A stretch of DNA of 64,000 bases from Scolanthus callimorphus (lineage: Eukaryota > Cnidaria > Anthozoa > Actiniaria > Edwardsiidae): assembly GCA_033964015.1 (NCBI GenBank), contig CM066918.1, forward strand, positions 31,766,771 to 31,830,770, given 5' to 3'. Positions 25,744-38,070 of the stretch are shown in pieces; the stretch's first letter is position 1, and each line of letters begins with the position of its first letter. Made by a program: the position numbers and the translations under genes. The notes under the pieces were generated by a model, which was not told the origin of the DNA, did no database searches, and saw nothing but the letters and a program-made list of their open reading frames with translations.

Positions 25744-25868
25744 TCGGACAAATTTGGTTTGATTCGGCAAAATATCAGGCGAGTTTGGTCGAAGCAGTGG
25801 CGAGACCAAAGCAGTGGCGAGACCAAACGTGCTCTGATATTTTGCAGAATCAAACCAAATTTGCCCGT
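25744..25868. repeat. Second hairpin element
   Basis: CGGACAAATTTGGTTTGATT and CAAAATATCAG pair with CTGATATTTTGC and AATCAAACCAAATTTGCCCG. The loop holds a short tandem, AAGCAGTGGCGAGACC. Between 24500 and 26300 I see only such repeats and no supported gene. Confidence 0.7.
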
Positions 25869-26948
25869 TTATTTATTTATCATCCCATCTAGACATCCAA
25901 ATAAAGAAAAAACTTACTTCATTTTGACGTCCCAACAGAAAACCATTTTGGGGTTTTTGCCGTCGCGAACTCCCGACTATATTTATTCGAATTATTTTTC
26001 CAAGTGACATTAGAGTTATTTATCGAAAGAAATTAGGTACATAGATCAGCCTGAAATTTGGGTTAGAGTAGAAATAGGCTTTTGGCCCTGTTGTCCAGTG
26101 ATACTAACTCTATATTTGCCTATTGTTTTTAAGCTCTGTGAAATGATACCAGCTAGAATTGTTCATCAAAACTTCATCTCACTCCCGCTCAAAGCTTCGA
26201 CATTGCCACTTTTAGGAGACCTCCATACTGTAAAACTATTACAATAACTCCATTGTTACATTTCTGTTTCCGCCTGTGTAATGGTCCATTTTTTGCTCCC
26301 CTATAGGATGATGCAGTTCCTGATGAGGATCAAGGAAAAGAAAGCAATATAAGGAACATACTGGAAAACAGCCCACCACTTTATGATGGAGCCAAAGTAT
26401 CAGTCATAGAAACGCTAATTTATTTGTTTGACTGGTTTTCATGTCACCCTTCTCTTAGTAAGAAAGCATTTTCTGAAAATCTACATTATCTGCACAGTTA
26501 CCATCTGGAAATCTTCTTCCCTCAAGCTACACTACAGCCTATGCATATATAAAACCTTTGATGATCCACGAAATATTATACCATGTCTGTCCAAATGACT
26601 GCATCATTTTCAGAAAGGAATTCAACCTGTCTTCTCATTGTCCTATTTGTGGTGCAGAGAGATTCAAGAAAAGTTCTAAGGGGAAAAGACATTCCCGTTA
26701 GAACATTTGCCTATTTACCTCTGCTTCAAAAGAATCAAAAGAAGATGAAGATGGGACTGTTTTGAAGGATTTGCACAACTCCACCGCATGGAAAGAGGCT
26801 TATTCTGCCAGAGGGATTTTTAAGAGCGATGATCGTGGGATGTCCCTAGCGCTATGCCTCGATGGTCTAAACCCATTTAGTAAAAATAAATCGAACTATT
26901 CGACGTGGCCAATTGTTTTTAGCCAGCTAAATTTGCCACGTGCTATAA

Positions 26949-27703
26949 CGGGGGGTCTAATTTGCAGGTCGCAGGTTGCAGGTCAGGTGCAGGTTGCAGG
27001 TTGAGTCTAAAATGCAGGTCGGGTGATTTTTACGTGATTTTTTTAGATTTAACATTTTAGAGGAAATTTGTTCTCTCGAGAAACATTATATTATAATACG
27101 CAAAGGAAAAACTGAGCCGAAAAGTCGGCTGTCGAGTAATCGCTTAAAAATAAACACAGTAAACATACAACAATTACAAAAGCTCAGGAAACAAGGTGAA
27201 AAATATTTAGTCTCCCGGAAAAACCGGTAGAGATAGCCCCGTGGTATTGTCATTTTAATACGATGTGATGTGATAGTATAAGGTATAAACTATATTCTAT
27301 TATTCAGTGACAGACTTAAATCTGATCAAGTTGTTGGATGAAAGACCCCCGATCAAGCTCAATCGGCGTTTATAACGTTTATAAAAGCAAATAACAAGGT
27401 CGAAAAGCTAATCAAATAATATTGTTTACCCACACTATTGTCACTAAACCATTCTTGGCATTGATTAATGCTCGAAGGAACAAAGGGAATAAGGTTTTGC
27501 ATGAATAATTCACGAATAAAAGCACTCACCTTGATCTCTTCGCCAAAACAAAGTGTTATAATTATACTGTCTCTCTCGAGTAAAAATTTCCTCTAAATCT
27601 AAAAAACCTAGAAATCACCCGACCTGCATTTTAGACTCAACCTGCATCCAACCTGCAACCTGCATCTGACCTGCAACCTGCGACCTGCAAATTAGACCCT
27701 CCG
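26949..27703. mobile_element. 755-bp MULE-like non-autonomous element with 9-bp target duplication
   Basis: The ends CGGGGGGTCTAATTTGCAGG and its inverse CCTGCAAATTAGACCCTCCG are followed inwards by GCAGGT(T/C) hexamer-like repeats and GGTCGGGTGATTT in both orientations. GTGCTATAA is duplicated exactly at 26940-26948 and 27704-27712. Deleting the element plus one duplication restores the transposase frame (LPRAI joined to RNMFANL). A 9-bp duplication is typical of Mutator-like elements. No coding capacity. Confidence 0.85.
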
Positions 27704-27991
27704 GTGCTATAAGAAACATGTTTGCTAATCTTGTTCTTGTGGGCATTATCTCAGCCCAGGATGGTGGACCAGAACCTAAAAGTGTGGATCCATACCTTGA
27801 AATTGTTGTAGATGAGTTACTCGACATCAAATCAAAGATAATTTATGATGCCTACCGACTGGAAAATTTTGAGGCCAAATGCAAAATCATGTTATATGTT
27901 CTTCATTATCAGGGAATTGGGAAAGTATTTCAGATGACTGGAACAGGTTCTTATCGCGGGTGTAGCTGGTGTGAGGTTAAAGGGGTCTATT

Positions 27992-29044
27992 CACGCTGGC
28001 ACCAACCACCCCCCAAAATGCGTCATCCAAACTTTGACTCTACACAACTTTCCATCCCAAGTGGCTATTTTGATCAAATTTGGTACATAGGATGACATTA
28101 CAATAACAAATATTTTCCATTACTTTTGACGTCACTATGATGTTTTGTGACGTCCCCAGAGATTGCGCAATCGTTTGATCATTTTTACGTATTGGAATAT
28201 GCACTATTTCTGTAATGGCGATGATACACCTCAGCAAGAGATGTTGAAATCCGAAAACCGTTTGTTGATAGCTTAAAAAACAGCTGAGTTCTAGTTTTTC
28301 AAAGATTGTCCCCCTCCCCTCCCCTAAATATTTTGTTACAGTAACAAATGTATGGTAAAACAAACTCACTGGTATTTTTTTTCGAGTATTTCGTCAATTG
28401 AACTGATTTCTGTTGTTAAGTGCCAAGCAAAATGGTATCTAAAATCGTATGATTTTAAAATTTTGAATTTCGTCCTTAGAGCGAAGATGTAAAGCGTTGT
28501 TAGATTGTGACGTCATAATCTATGACGTCATGAGTTTACATTTTTGGATTTTAAACACGGAAAATAGATGATCGAGAATGGAAATGATTGCAATTCTTTT
28601 GTAGTCAACTAGTATAACTTATATACTAAGATATTTGACTGTGAAATGACGTTACCCTCCAAAAAGTAATTATTTTGTAATTTTTTCAATTGTTAAGGTA
28701 GATCCAACCTTAAACGAATCATTAAAAAATCATAACTCAGCTAATATAAACCCAAAACGCAAGCGGTTTACGTTTTTCAGCTTCTCTTGTTATAATCTAT
28801 CATTGCCGCTACAAAAGGCAAGCAGATTCGACATAATAAAAATTAGTCCAATAATTACGTAATCGCCAGTGACGTCACAAACACCATGGTGACCACTCAA
28901 TAGGTGAAAAATGTGTGTCTTCATAATATCATCCAATGTACGAGGTTTGGTAAAAATGGACACAAAGGGTAGAAAGTTATGTCGAGAATTGATTTTTGCC
29001 CACGTTTTGATGACTCATTTAGGGGGGTGGTTGGTCCCAGCGTG
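27992..29044. mobile_element. 1053-bp CACGCTGG-ended element with 3-bp target duplication
   Basis: Inverted ends CACGCTGGCACCAACCACCC (left) and its counterpart ending CCAGCGTG (right) are flanked by ATT at 27989-27991 and 29045-29047. Removing the element and one ATT restores the transposase frame across the junction (GVY joined to CRHLNKVLYL). Ends starting CAC with a 3-bp duplication suggest a CACTA/EnSpm-like non-autonomous element, but this is inference. A related left end occurs at 34556. Confidence 0.82.
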
Positions 29045-29300
29045 ATTGTAGACACTTGAACAAAGTATTATACCTTGGAAATCGCCGATTCCTAGCGAAC
29101 AGCGACTTCATAAGGCAGGATGAAGGAAACTTTCCTGATAAATTTACAAAAGAGAGGCCTCCACCAAGGCAGCGTGTATTTAAAGAAGATAAGGAATACC
29201 ACAAAGCCTTTGACGATGCAAGAAATCCAACCCATGCCAGTAGAGTTGCCAGTGCAACTGTATGTCGAGGTCAATCATGCTTGCAAAAAAGCTACCAGAC

Positions 29301-29477
29301 TGTAGTGTTTGTACTTACCCTATACCCCCTTTAGTACGTTATTTGTACATGTTTGTACTGCGCATGTCTGGGAGATGAGCATGCTTCATGTGTGTAATGG
29401 CGACCGAACCAGGAGATTAAATTCTGTTGTGTTAAATCCAGTTCAATCTTTATTTATTACGAAGCATCGAGTCTACA
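29301..29477 (+). repeat. Gypsy 5' LTR
   Basis: 177-bp terminal repeat with TG...CA ends. It is almost identical to the 3' copy at 34144-34318. The only difference I noticed is a TA insertion in CCCTATACCCC. Confidence 0.95.
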
Positions 29478-29481
29478 TTTT

Positions 29482-29495
29482 TGGCGACGAGGATG
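29482..29495 (+). promoter_or_regulatory. Gypsy primer-binding site, tRNA-Ser(GCT)
   Basis: TGGCGACGAGGATG starts four bases after the LTR. It is complementary to the last 14 nt (with CCA) of animal tRNA-Ser(GCT). The tRNA match is from memory of the conserved acceptor and T-arm sequence. Confidence 0.8.
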
Positions 29496-30417
29496 ACCAG
29501 AGATGGCTAGTCAGTATTTGGTAGATTTGAACCCACTGGGATCCTTCGATTGCTCAGATTCTTCAGGAATCGCCGCACGATGGGAGAGATGGCTTCGAGC
29601 ATTTGAGTTGTTTGCGACTGGGAAAGGCGTTACAGACCACGACCAGAAGAAGGTTTTACTGTTACACACAGCTGGATTAAGCGTCCAAGATATCGTTTAC
29701 ACCCTTCCGACAGAAGATGGGTCAGACAGCTACGTAAAAGTAACCAAAGCGTTAGATAAATACTTCAAGCCTCAAGCTAATATACCGTATGAGCGACTAG
29801 TCTTCCGTCTCCATCCGAAACAGTTGAACAGTATGTAACTAGGCTTAGACAGAAAGCCCAATCCTGTGAATTTGGAGATTCGACTGCTGTAGAGGAACAA
29901 ATTCGTGACCAAGTTATTAGTGGATGCGTGTCTCATAATTTAAGACGCAAACTACTACAGAAGGGGCGACAGCTAAACCTCAACCAGTTGAGAGATATCG
30001 CACGTGCCATGGAAGATGCGGAACGCCAAGCTGGTGCTATTGAAGGGAAATTGGAGCGACAGGCTGGCGATTCAGAGAAAAAAGAGGTTAATCGTGTCTT
30101 CAACAAGAAAGGAGGTGGTCAGCATAACAGGTCGACCAAGTTTGGAGGTCAAAAGTTGAAATGCTATCGTTGTGGCTTGGAGGGACATAAATCATCAGAT
30201 AAAGGATGCAAGGCATGGGGTCAGACCTGTAGAAAATGTAAAGGAAAGGATCATTTTGAACGTGTTTGCAGGAGTAAACCTAAGGGAGATCACTCAAAAC
30301 CAAGTGGAAAGGGGGACTCCAAGCATGTGAGGCAAGTTGATACAGAGGATGATGACAGGTATGCCTTTACTGTAAGAGACAGCAGTGACACAAATAATGA
30401 TGCAAAGATAACTGTGA

Positions 30418-30950
30418 TTATTATTCAGCCATGCCAATATCTCGGTTCTGATTGGCTAAGAGTACGCAGCGAAAACATGTTGGCGCGCAGTGCCTGACGT
30501 CATACTACAGACATTAGGATTGATGCGCTCTAATGACGTCATAACGCAAGACAATAGGTTTGGCCGCCATCTTGGTTTTCATTTCGGAAGAGAAAGCCGG
30601 TTTTGCCAATATTCTCGTCGAATCTCTTATGATTTTTGCCATAGATCATTGCTCAGGATATCTAAACATCAACTATGGCTATTTGAATTGAATACAAAAA
30701 GGAAAATACCAATGGACGTAAGATGAAGTTGAAAAACCGTGTCGCCGTGCATGGCCTCATCGTTGACTTCGTTTAGCTAGGTAAGAATTATTGGTTGCTG
30801 AATAATAAAACAATTATTGAATTCGGTTTTCGCATGATAGTGAGATTTGTCAACGCCTCGAGTTAGTGTTATCCGCCTCAGCTTCGCTTCGGCAGATAAC
30901 ACAAACCTCGGCGTTGCCAAATCTCACTATCATGCTCAACCTCATCCAAT
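30418..30950. mobile_element. Composite hairpin insertion inside the Gypsy pol region
   Basis: Between the zinc-knuckle region and the protease, about 530 bp of unrelated DNA breaks the frame. It starts ATTATTATTCAGCC. A matching inverted GCTGAATAATAA occurs at 30798. It ends in a strong hairpin (GCATGATAGTGAGATTT pairing with AAATCTCACTATCATGC, 30833-30933). The exact target duplication is unclear. It may be two adjacent hairpin elements. Confidence 0.6.
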
Positions 30951-33900
30951 AAGTGTTAAATGTTGGTGGGATACCGGTGGCTATGATTATTGACTCTGGT
31001 GCAAGTTGTAACATAATTGATCAGAGCTTGTGGGAAACATTGAAGGCTGATCATATTAAGTGTAAATCCACCAAGTGCAAGCCTAACTTGTATGCGTATG
31101 GCAGCAAGGAACCATTACCTGTTATTAGGAAGTTCTCTGCACAAGCGATCTTGGATGGAACCGTTTTAGATAATGTAGAGTTTATAGTTATAGAGAGACG
31201 GGGTCAACCGTTGCTTGGGCGGGCAACTGCATTGGCATTAGGGGTGGGCCGGCAAGGCGTAACTGCTGTAACGGAGGGTAGCAACCCTCAGGGTCAGACG
31301 ATAGCTGACATTTTTGATAAGTACCCTAATTGCTGCAAGGGTATTGGTAAGCTTAAGGATTACCAGCTTAAAATTCCTATTGATGCCAGTGTAGAACCAG
31401 TTGCTCAGCCTATGCGTCGTGTACCATACCACTTAAGGGATAAGTTAAGTAAGAAGCTAGAGGAGCTAGTTGCACTTGACATTATCGAAGAGATCAGTGG
31501 ACCGCGCTCTTAGGTGTCACCAGTTGTAGTTGACCCTAAGGGAGATGATATCAGGCTATGTGTTGATATGCGTCAAACTAATGCTGCAGTTAAGCGAGAG
31601 CGCTACCCAGTTCCTACAGTGGATGAAATTTTGACCTCAACCAAAGCAAATATTTCAGTAAGTTAGACCTCAATTCAGCATATCATCAGATTGAATTAGC
31701 ACCTGAGTGTAGAGATATCACAACCTTTGCCACCCACAAGGGCCATTTTCGGTATAAGAGGTTAATGTTTGGAATTTCGTGTGCGCCAGAAATGTATCAG
31801 AAAATTTTACAGCAAGTTTTGCAGGAATGCGAGGGCACACACAATATTTTGGATGATATTATAGTTCATGCAGACACAGAGGAAGCACATGGTAGGAGAT
31901 TCGAACGGGTTGTAAAAGTACTAAGTGAGAAGGGTCTTACATTTAATAGGGACAAATGTCAGTATAACATGTCTCGCCTAGTGTTCATGGGACATGTTCT
32001 GTCAGCTCATGGCATCGGGCCAGCTAAAGCCGAGGTTAAGGCAGTTGTAGCACGTGAACCCCAGAGTGCAAGTGAAGTACGCAGTTTTCTAGGACTAGTT
32101 AATTTCACAGCACGTTTTATTCCTGATTTGGCGACTGTATCCGCTCCTTTGCGTAAGTTGATCAAAACACATGAGCCTTTTGTGTGGGGTGAGGAACAAC
32201 AGAACTCATTTGATGAGTTAAAACAGAGGCTGGCAAGTGCAGAAACTCTGGGTTATTTTAACAAGCAGGCACCAACTACAGTATTTGCAGATGCTAGCCC
32301 AGTTGGACTAGGTGCAGTGCTAGTACAGGAACAGGGGGGAGAGCACAGGGTAATTAGTTATGCTAGTCGTAGCTTAAGTGATACTGAGCGTAGATACTCA
32401 CAGACAGAGAAGGAAGCTTTAGCCATTGTTTGGGCTTGTGAGAGATTTCATGCATATCTGTACGGATCAGATTTTGAGCTTTTGACGGATCATAAGCCTC
32501 TAGAATGCATTTTTCTCCCAAGTCCAAGACGTGTGCTAGAATTGAGAGATGGCTACTTAGAATGCAGCCCTATACTTTTACAGTTAGGTATATTCCAGGA
32601 CCTAAGAACATTGCAGATTCATTATCAAGACTCCTACGGTCTGAGTCAGTTCCTAGACAAGTAAACGAGGCAGATGAGTATGTTAAATTTATTGCGAGAG
32701 AGGCAACACCAGTTGCCATGACAACGCGGGAAATTGAGAGGGAGTCGGAGCATGATCCAGAATTACGGGCTATACGTCAGTGTATACTGACTGGAAACTG
32801 GAACTCTTGTGAGTACAAGGAATACTTACCTGTTCGGAGAGAATTGAGTGCTATTGGATAACTTATTCTGCGTGGGACTAGGATTGTTGTACCAAGTGAA
32901 ATGAGGGACCGTGTGCTTAAATTGTCACATGAGGGTCATCCAGGTATTGTTTCTATGAAGCAACGACTTCGTAGTAAAGTGTGGTGGCCTGGCATCGATA
33001 GACAGGCAGAGAAAGCTTGCAAGGGATGTTATGGCTGTCAACTGGTTGCTCAACCAACTAAACCTGAACCGATGGTACGTACAAAGCTACCTAATGCTCC
33101 TTGGCAACACCTTGCATGTGACCTGTTGGGACCGCTACCTTCCAATGACTATATATTTGTTATTGTGGATTACTACAGTAGATTATTTGAACTTGAGTTT
33201 ACAAAGACTACCACTGCTGAGAAGATAGTTTCCATGCTGTCGAAACTCTTTGTCACTCATGGACTACCATTGTCTGTTAGGACGGATAATGGGCCGCAGT
33301 TTCGGAGTGAATGTTTTGAGAACTACTTGAAGGAAAATGGTATTGAACACCGTAAAGTTACACCTCTATGGCCACAAGCCAATGGAGAGATAGAGCGGCA
33401 AAATCGCAGTATCTTGAAGCGACTAAGGATTGCTAAGGCTGAAGGGAAGAACTTGAAGTCAGAAGTTGATCAGTTTCTTGTGATGTATCGTAGTACCCCT
33501 CACTCAACGACGGGAGTGAGTCCAGCTGAACTTCTCTATGGAAGAGAGTACAGAACCAAACTTCCTCAGTTAGCAGAGTTTAACACTGATACGGAGGTCA
33601 GGGACAAGGATTCTGAGGAAAATTAGAAGGGAAAGATATATGGGGACAATAAGAGAAATGCTATGACAAGTGACATTCAACAAGGTGACAAAGTGCTACT
33701 CAAGCAGGAGAAAGCAAACAAACTGACTACACCCTTTAGACCTGATCCATTCACAGTAGTTCAGAAAAATGGGAACAGTGTTCTAATTAAAGGAAATGGA
33801 GTGCAGTATAAGGGGAACATTACTCATGTTAAAAAGCTGCTGGAACAAAATTCAACTACTCGATTGGGAAGTGGACCAATGAGAATCTGTAGATCAGGAA

Positions 33901-34143
33901 CCAGGAAAGGAACTTGTTCAGAACACACCTAGTGATAGTAATGAAGTACAATTACCTAGAGACTGTGAGGTAAACACTCGTCCTGTGAGAATAAGGAAGC
34001 TTCCAGCTAAGTTGAAGACTACGTTGTGGGGTACATTGTAGATCTGGGACAGGATTAGTAACTTTAGATACAGGAAGGTGTATATAAGATAATCCTAGAC
34101 TTTGACATTGTTTAGTGACCATTTGTTTAAGAAGGGGAGGATA

Positions 34144-34318
34144 TGTAGTGTTTGTACTTACCCTACCCCCTTTAGTACGTTATTTGTACATGTTTGTACT
34201 GCGCATGTCTGGGAGATGAGCATGCTTCATGTGTGTAATGGCGACCGAACCAGGAGATTAAATTCTGTTGTGTTAAATCCAGTTCAATCTTTATTTATTA
34301 CGAAGCATCGAGTCTACA
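34144..34318 (+). repeat. Gypsy 3' LTR
   Basis: 175-bp copy of the 5' LTR, preceded by a purine-rich tract (AAGAAGGGGAGGATA) and followed by the CAGAC duplication. Confidence 0.95.
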
Positions 34319-34555
34319 CAGACTTTGACCGAAAGGAGGATGTGATCCCTGATGCGATGCATACAATAGCAGTACAGATGAAGCATTTGCTTTATCTCCT
34401 TGGTGGCAAGGATCCTGAAGATTCTGCTAAAGTGCGGAATGCAGAGAACGCCTTCAATAGGTTCCCCTCTACCTGGATTGGTACATCTGAAAAGGTATCA
34501 GTGACAACACCAAAAGTGAAAATGTTTTAGACGTTACATGGCAACTAAAACTATT

Positions 34556-35218
34556 ATCGTTAATACACGCTGGGGCCAACCACCCCCTCCAATCGATCAT
34601 CTTCAGGCGCGCGAGGTATTCTGGGTAAAACTCACACAGCCAAATCAAAATGGCGGCTTACGCTTCGCTCAGCTCAAGCATGAAGTGCGATCAACAATGC
34701 TAAAATGGAAATTATCCATTAATTGCCGGGACAAAAAGGAGGAGAATTTCCTCAGTAACGTCTTTAGGGAGTTAGACGGTCTAATGGAGACTGTATATCG
34801 TAAACACGACGGCACAGTTGGAGCTAGAAGTAAAGACTGTCACAAAATAGTCGATATATGGCCGATGTCTGAGAGAATTATCGAGCGCCTTCACTCGAGT
34901 ATTATTCGAAGACTTCATGCCAATCCAACCACGAATAGCCCATACCTCGGTCAGTTTTCTACTGATGTGCCAAAGGAGGTTTTCGAAATTATTAGAGGGG
35001 GTATTCTAGAGCGAGTAAGCTGGGGAATAATTAAAACAGCTACGGCTTCCTCAGTGGCGTTAAGGCATGGCTCAAAACCATTTCGCCTGAAAAAGGGGAT
35101 TATTCTTCATAACTCGTGTTCTATTGTATGGATCTTCATCAAAATTGGTCAGTACAATAATTTTAACAAGAGCTTTATTTTGACACATTTTGTTACCATG
35201 GAAACGGTTATCACGTGA
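34556..35218 (+). other. CACGCTGG-type left end plus an unidentified open frame
   Basis: CACGCTGGGGCCAACCACCC (34556-34575) matches the ends of the 27992-29044 element. An open frame continues to the stop near 35218. Its credible part starts after the end motif: a helical, charged stretch including KHEVRSTMLKWKLSI, FRELDGLMETVYRKHDG and RIIERLHSSIIRRL. I do not recognise the family. It could be a captured gene piece or an element-encoded protein. A possible inverted partner of the end lies at 40017-40037, in which case the element would span the minus-strand gene and satellite too. Confidence 0.4.
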
Positions 35219-35337
35219 CTCGGTGGCGGCCATCTTGGATTTTTTATTTAGACCCTCTGAAGATAAACAGAAAAATATGAAATTGAAAGGTAAACACATA
35301 TTCAGATACAAGACAACTTCCTTCAAATGAAACTTGG

Positions 35338-37892
35338 TTACTGATTTCAAGTGCAATAATAAGTAATGTCATAAACCAGGCTTGCCAAGCATTGTTCATG
35401 TTGTGAAGCGGTTCTGCCATGGCTTTGTCGACATATTTACCTAATGGTGGGACAAATTCTTGCCTTGATTTGTTGTTGGCAATAAATTTTGTCACATTAT
35501 TGCGTTGCTTTCCATTGGGGTCAGCAAGGGTTTTCTTATACATGGCAACCTTTTTCACATCTGCCAATCTTCGGGAGTAGTTCCATGGCTGCCATGTTGC
35601 CTCTGGTCCACCAATGCTTCCAGCTATAGTCATTTTGCTACTCTGTGAAACATTGGCGAAAGGGGAAAAGTATGTGGCTGCGCTACTTATCTCACCAGAC
35701 ATTGAGGAGATCCACTTCATGTCACCAGGGGTTAGGTCAAAATGAAATACGACCTCGTTTTCTCTCTCTGTTGTCAGTTTTTGGCCGTCGATGGCTTCCA
35801 TTTCATGCTTGAGGTATTAAGTGTACTTTTTCAAGATATCACAGTCTTCTTCACAATTAGCCCCAAGAATTAAATGATTGTCATTACAGCTGTGAACACG
35901 TTGGAGAAGATTCAGAAAACTGACTAGGTAAGCTCAAACAGGATAAAATAATGATTAGAGAGTAAGAATTATTTGTTCAGGGGGATGGACTGGAGTATGA
36001 GCACCCAACAGTTTTGCCCCTATCTTGACATTTTAGGCCCAAAAAATAATAGACAATTATTTTCAGAAAATGTGACACCCCCCCCCCCCACCCATCCCTC
36101 CCTGTTATTTTGTTCATGAATAAGTAAAAAACATTTTGACATGCTGGCTCAACACTCAAACCTTTTGCCCCAAAAAACTTAAAGCCCTGCCCCTCCCCTC
36201 AATTGAAGTCAGAGGGATTAGTTATGGCCAATCCATTATTTTTGCCCGTCCCATGATAAAATAATAATCTACTTACCATTAGCTGTATTATCTTTACCAA
36301 AAGGTGCACCGTCTGCTCCCAGGGCAACTCGAAATACTCTCTCTTGGTCATTGAACCAGTGAAGGCATGGTGTTTTCTCATGCAATTCTAGATAGAAGTC
36401 TGCCAACTTCAGGAGAAATGGCATTAGAGGCCTGTACACTCCTGCAGGGACAGATGGAAGAGACCACTTTTCAGCTACATTCAGGCTGTCTAAATCCTTC
36501 ACTTCCCCAATGTCAATGCCATTTACAGCGCTCATCAACTTCTTGTAAGGCAAGACCTTTGGAATCTCACACCCCGGCATAAACTCATTTGTTCCTTTGC
36601 CTTGAACAAAATCTGCGTCAACCTTTTTAATATCCTTGGAGTTCCTTTTGGCGGTGTAGGCGGTTTTGCTCATGAGACCTCCCTCATACAATACTCTCAC
36701 ACTTCTGACCTTGTTTGACTCACTTTCTTCATAGTCTTTTATTCTACTGGTCCCAATCTCAGGTAAGATATTAGAGTTGCATATATCAGAGTGACTAATG
36801 TAATTCTTAAGCTCCTTTTTAGTTGCAGTACCCACAAGAGTTGTCCACAAACCATCAAGGATAGGCTTTTGGTTGTCTTTTCTTGTTTCTGCTGAGCAAT
36901 GGACTGGTTTAAGTGCAGATAGGGTCCTCTTCCTTCTTCTCAATGTTTGAGCTGGAGACAAGTCCAGTTTGTCAGATGATAGCTTTGATTTAAGTCTGCT
37001 TGCAATTGATGGTCGAATTACCCTTTGAACTTTAAAAGGAGGCTCATTCTCATATTCTTTTCTCAACTGTGCAGCCTGTAGTGAAGAATAAAATATTTAT
37101 CAAAACAGGTCTTAGGGCATAGACATAAAAAATGGGCATACTTGTGATGCATGTGAAAATATTATTATTTTCTCATTTAGGACTAGCAATTAAATTACCA
37201 CTAAACAAGAAAGTGCTATGAGAAACTCTATGGCAGTATGACAGTACCTCACATACGTACAAACACGCAATGTTAACTAAATAAAGACCCCAAAGGTCCA
37301 TGATAAAACCTTCTTGGCCGGGTTTGTAAATAATGCAAGCTTTAGGCTTACTGATCAGCTTTCAAAACTGTCCCTGGGATGTCGGAGATAGCCTGATCTG
37401 AATTATTAGTTTTTGTAAACAGCTGAGGGAGTCATTTCTATACTCACCCGATTTTTTCTTTTACGAATCCTTTCTTTAAGGCGGTGGATTTCGGCAATAC
37501 CTGCAGCTAGCTGATTTTCCTTTGCTTTTATGTCATTTCTAAGCTCTAATAACTTGCCATCTTTCTCTAGCGACTGCTCGACTAGTCGATCTTTTCGTTC
37601 CTTGTACGCTTGCTTAAAATCAGAAAGAGGAAACTTTGGCTTTTTCACTGGTGAAGGTATCGCCGTGGGATCGCTACGAGAAAAAAATCGCAAACAAAGA
37701 CATTCAACTATTGAATAAATGCATATTTCAATACACCAAGCCTTGCTCTAAAATCGTATGGAAATGAATTCGTCATTAGTATTCCAAAACAGCGAAAAAT
37801 ACATAATATATAGATTTAGCCACTGGCTAAAAGCGGAGCTCCCGGTTACATATTGTTATAAAAGGGTGCGTTTACCTATCTTGTTGGGCCAT
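35338..37892 (-). pseudogene. Multi-exon gene of an unidentified, probably multicopy family (VALGADGAPFGKD motif), with a nonsense codon
   Basis: Exons: 37892-37876 (MAQQD), 37673-37448, 37075-36277, and about 35932 down to 35340. Splice sites are GT-AG and phases match. Residues from about 20 to 80 are a charged coiled coil (KERKDRLVEQSLEKDG). The large exon holds PCLHWFNDQERVFRVALG followed by ADGAPFGKD. The last exon holds YLVSFLNLL, HLILGANCE and EPLHNMNNAWQ. A TAA at 35817-35819 interrupts the last exon, and I find no clear end or later exon. I remember similar predicted proteins in many copies in cnidarian genomes, which suggests a mobile or expanding family, but its function is unknown to me. 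It lies inside the broken transposase gene, antisense to it. Confidence 0.65.
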
Positions 37893-38070
37893 ATATGCGT
37901 TGCTAGGGAAAATTAAAAGTCTTGCAAAAGATTAATAATGTGACGTGTCGCGATTTCACTTGCTACAGAAAACATTCTTGTTCTCCATTGCCATACTTGC
38001 AAATTCAGATTTTTTTTATGTTGCATTTCAAAGAGCTCCAGACCCACATACTCCGGATGTTTTCTCGACT

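Larger units (their letters stand above)
29301..34318 (+). mobile_element. Gypsy-type LTR retrotransposon, complete but decayed, 5-bp target duplication CAGAC
   Basis: LTRs: 29301-29477 and 34144-34318 (177 and 175 bp, starting TGTAGTG and ending TCTACA), differing visibly by a 2-bp deletion. CAGAC is duplicated at 29296-29300 and 34319-34323. The primer-binding site at 29482-29495 matches the 3' end of tRNA-Ser(GCT) for 14 nt. A purine tract lies at about 34129-34143. Gag with CX2C-type zinc knuckles lies at 29503-30430. Protease (DSGAS), reverse transcriptase, RNase H and integrase (HHCC, DDE) lie at 30953-33626. Gag and Pol are broken by frameshifts, an in-frame stop near 31511 and a 0.5-kb insertion at about 30418-30950, so it cannot make full products. 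Confidence 0.93.
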
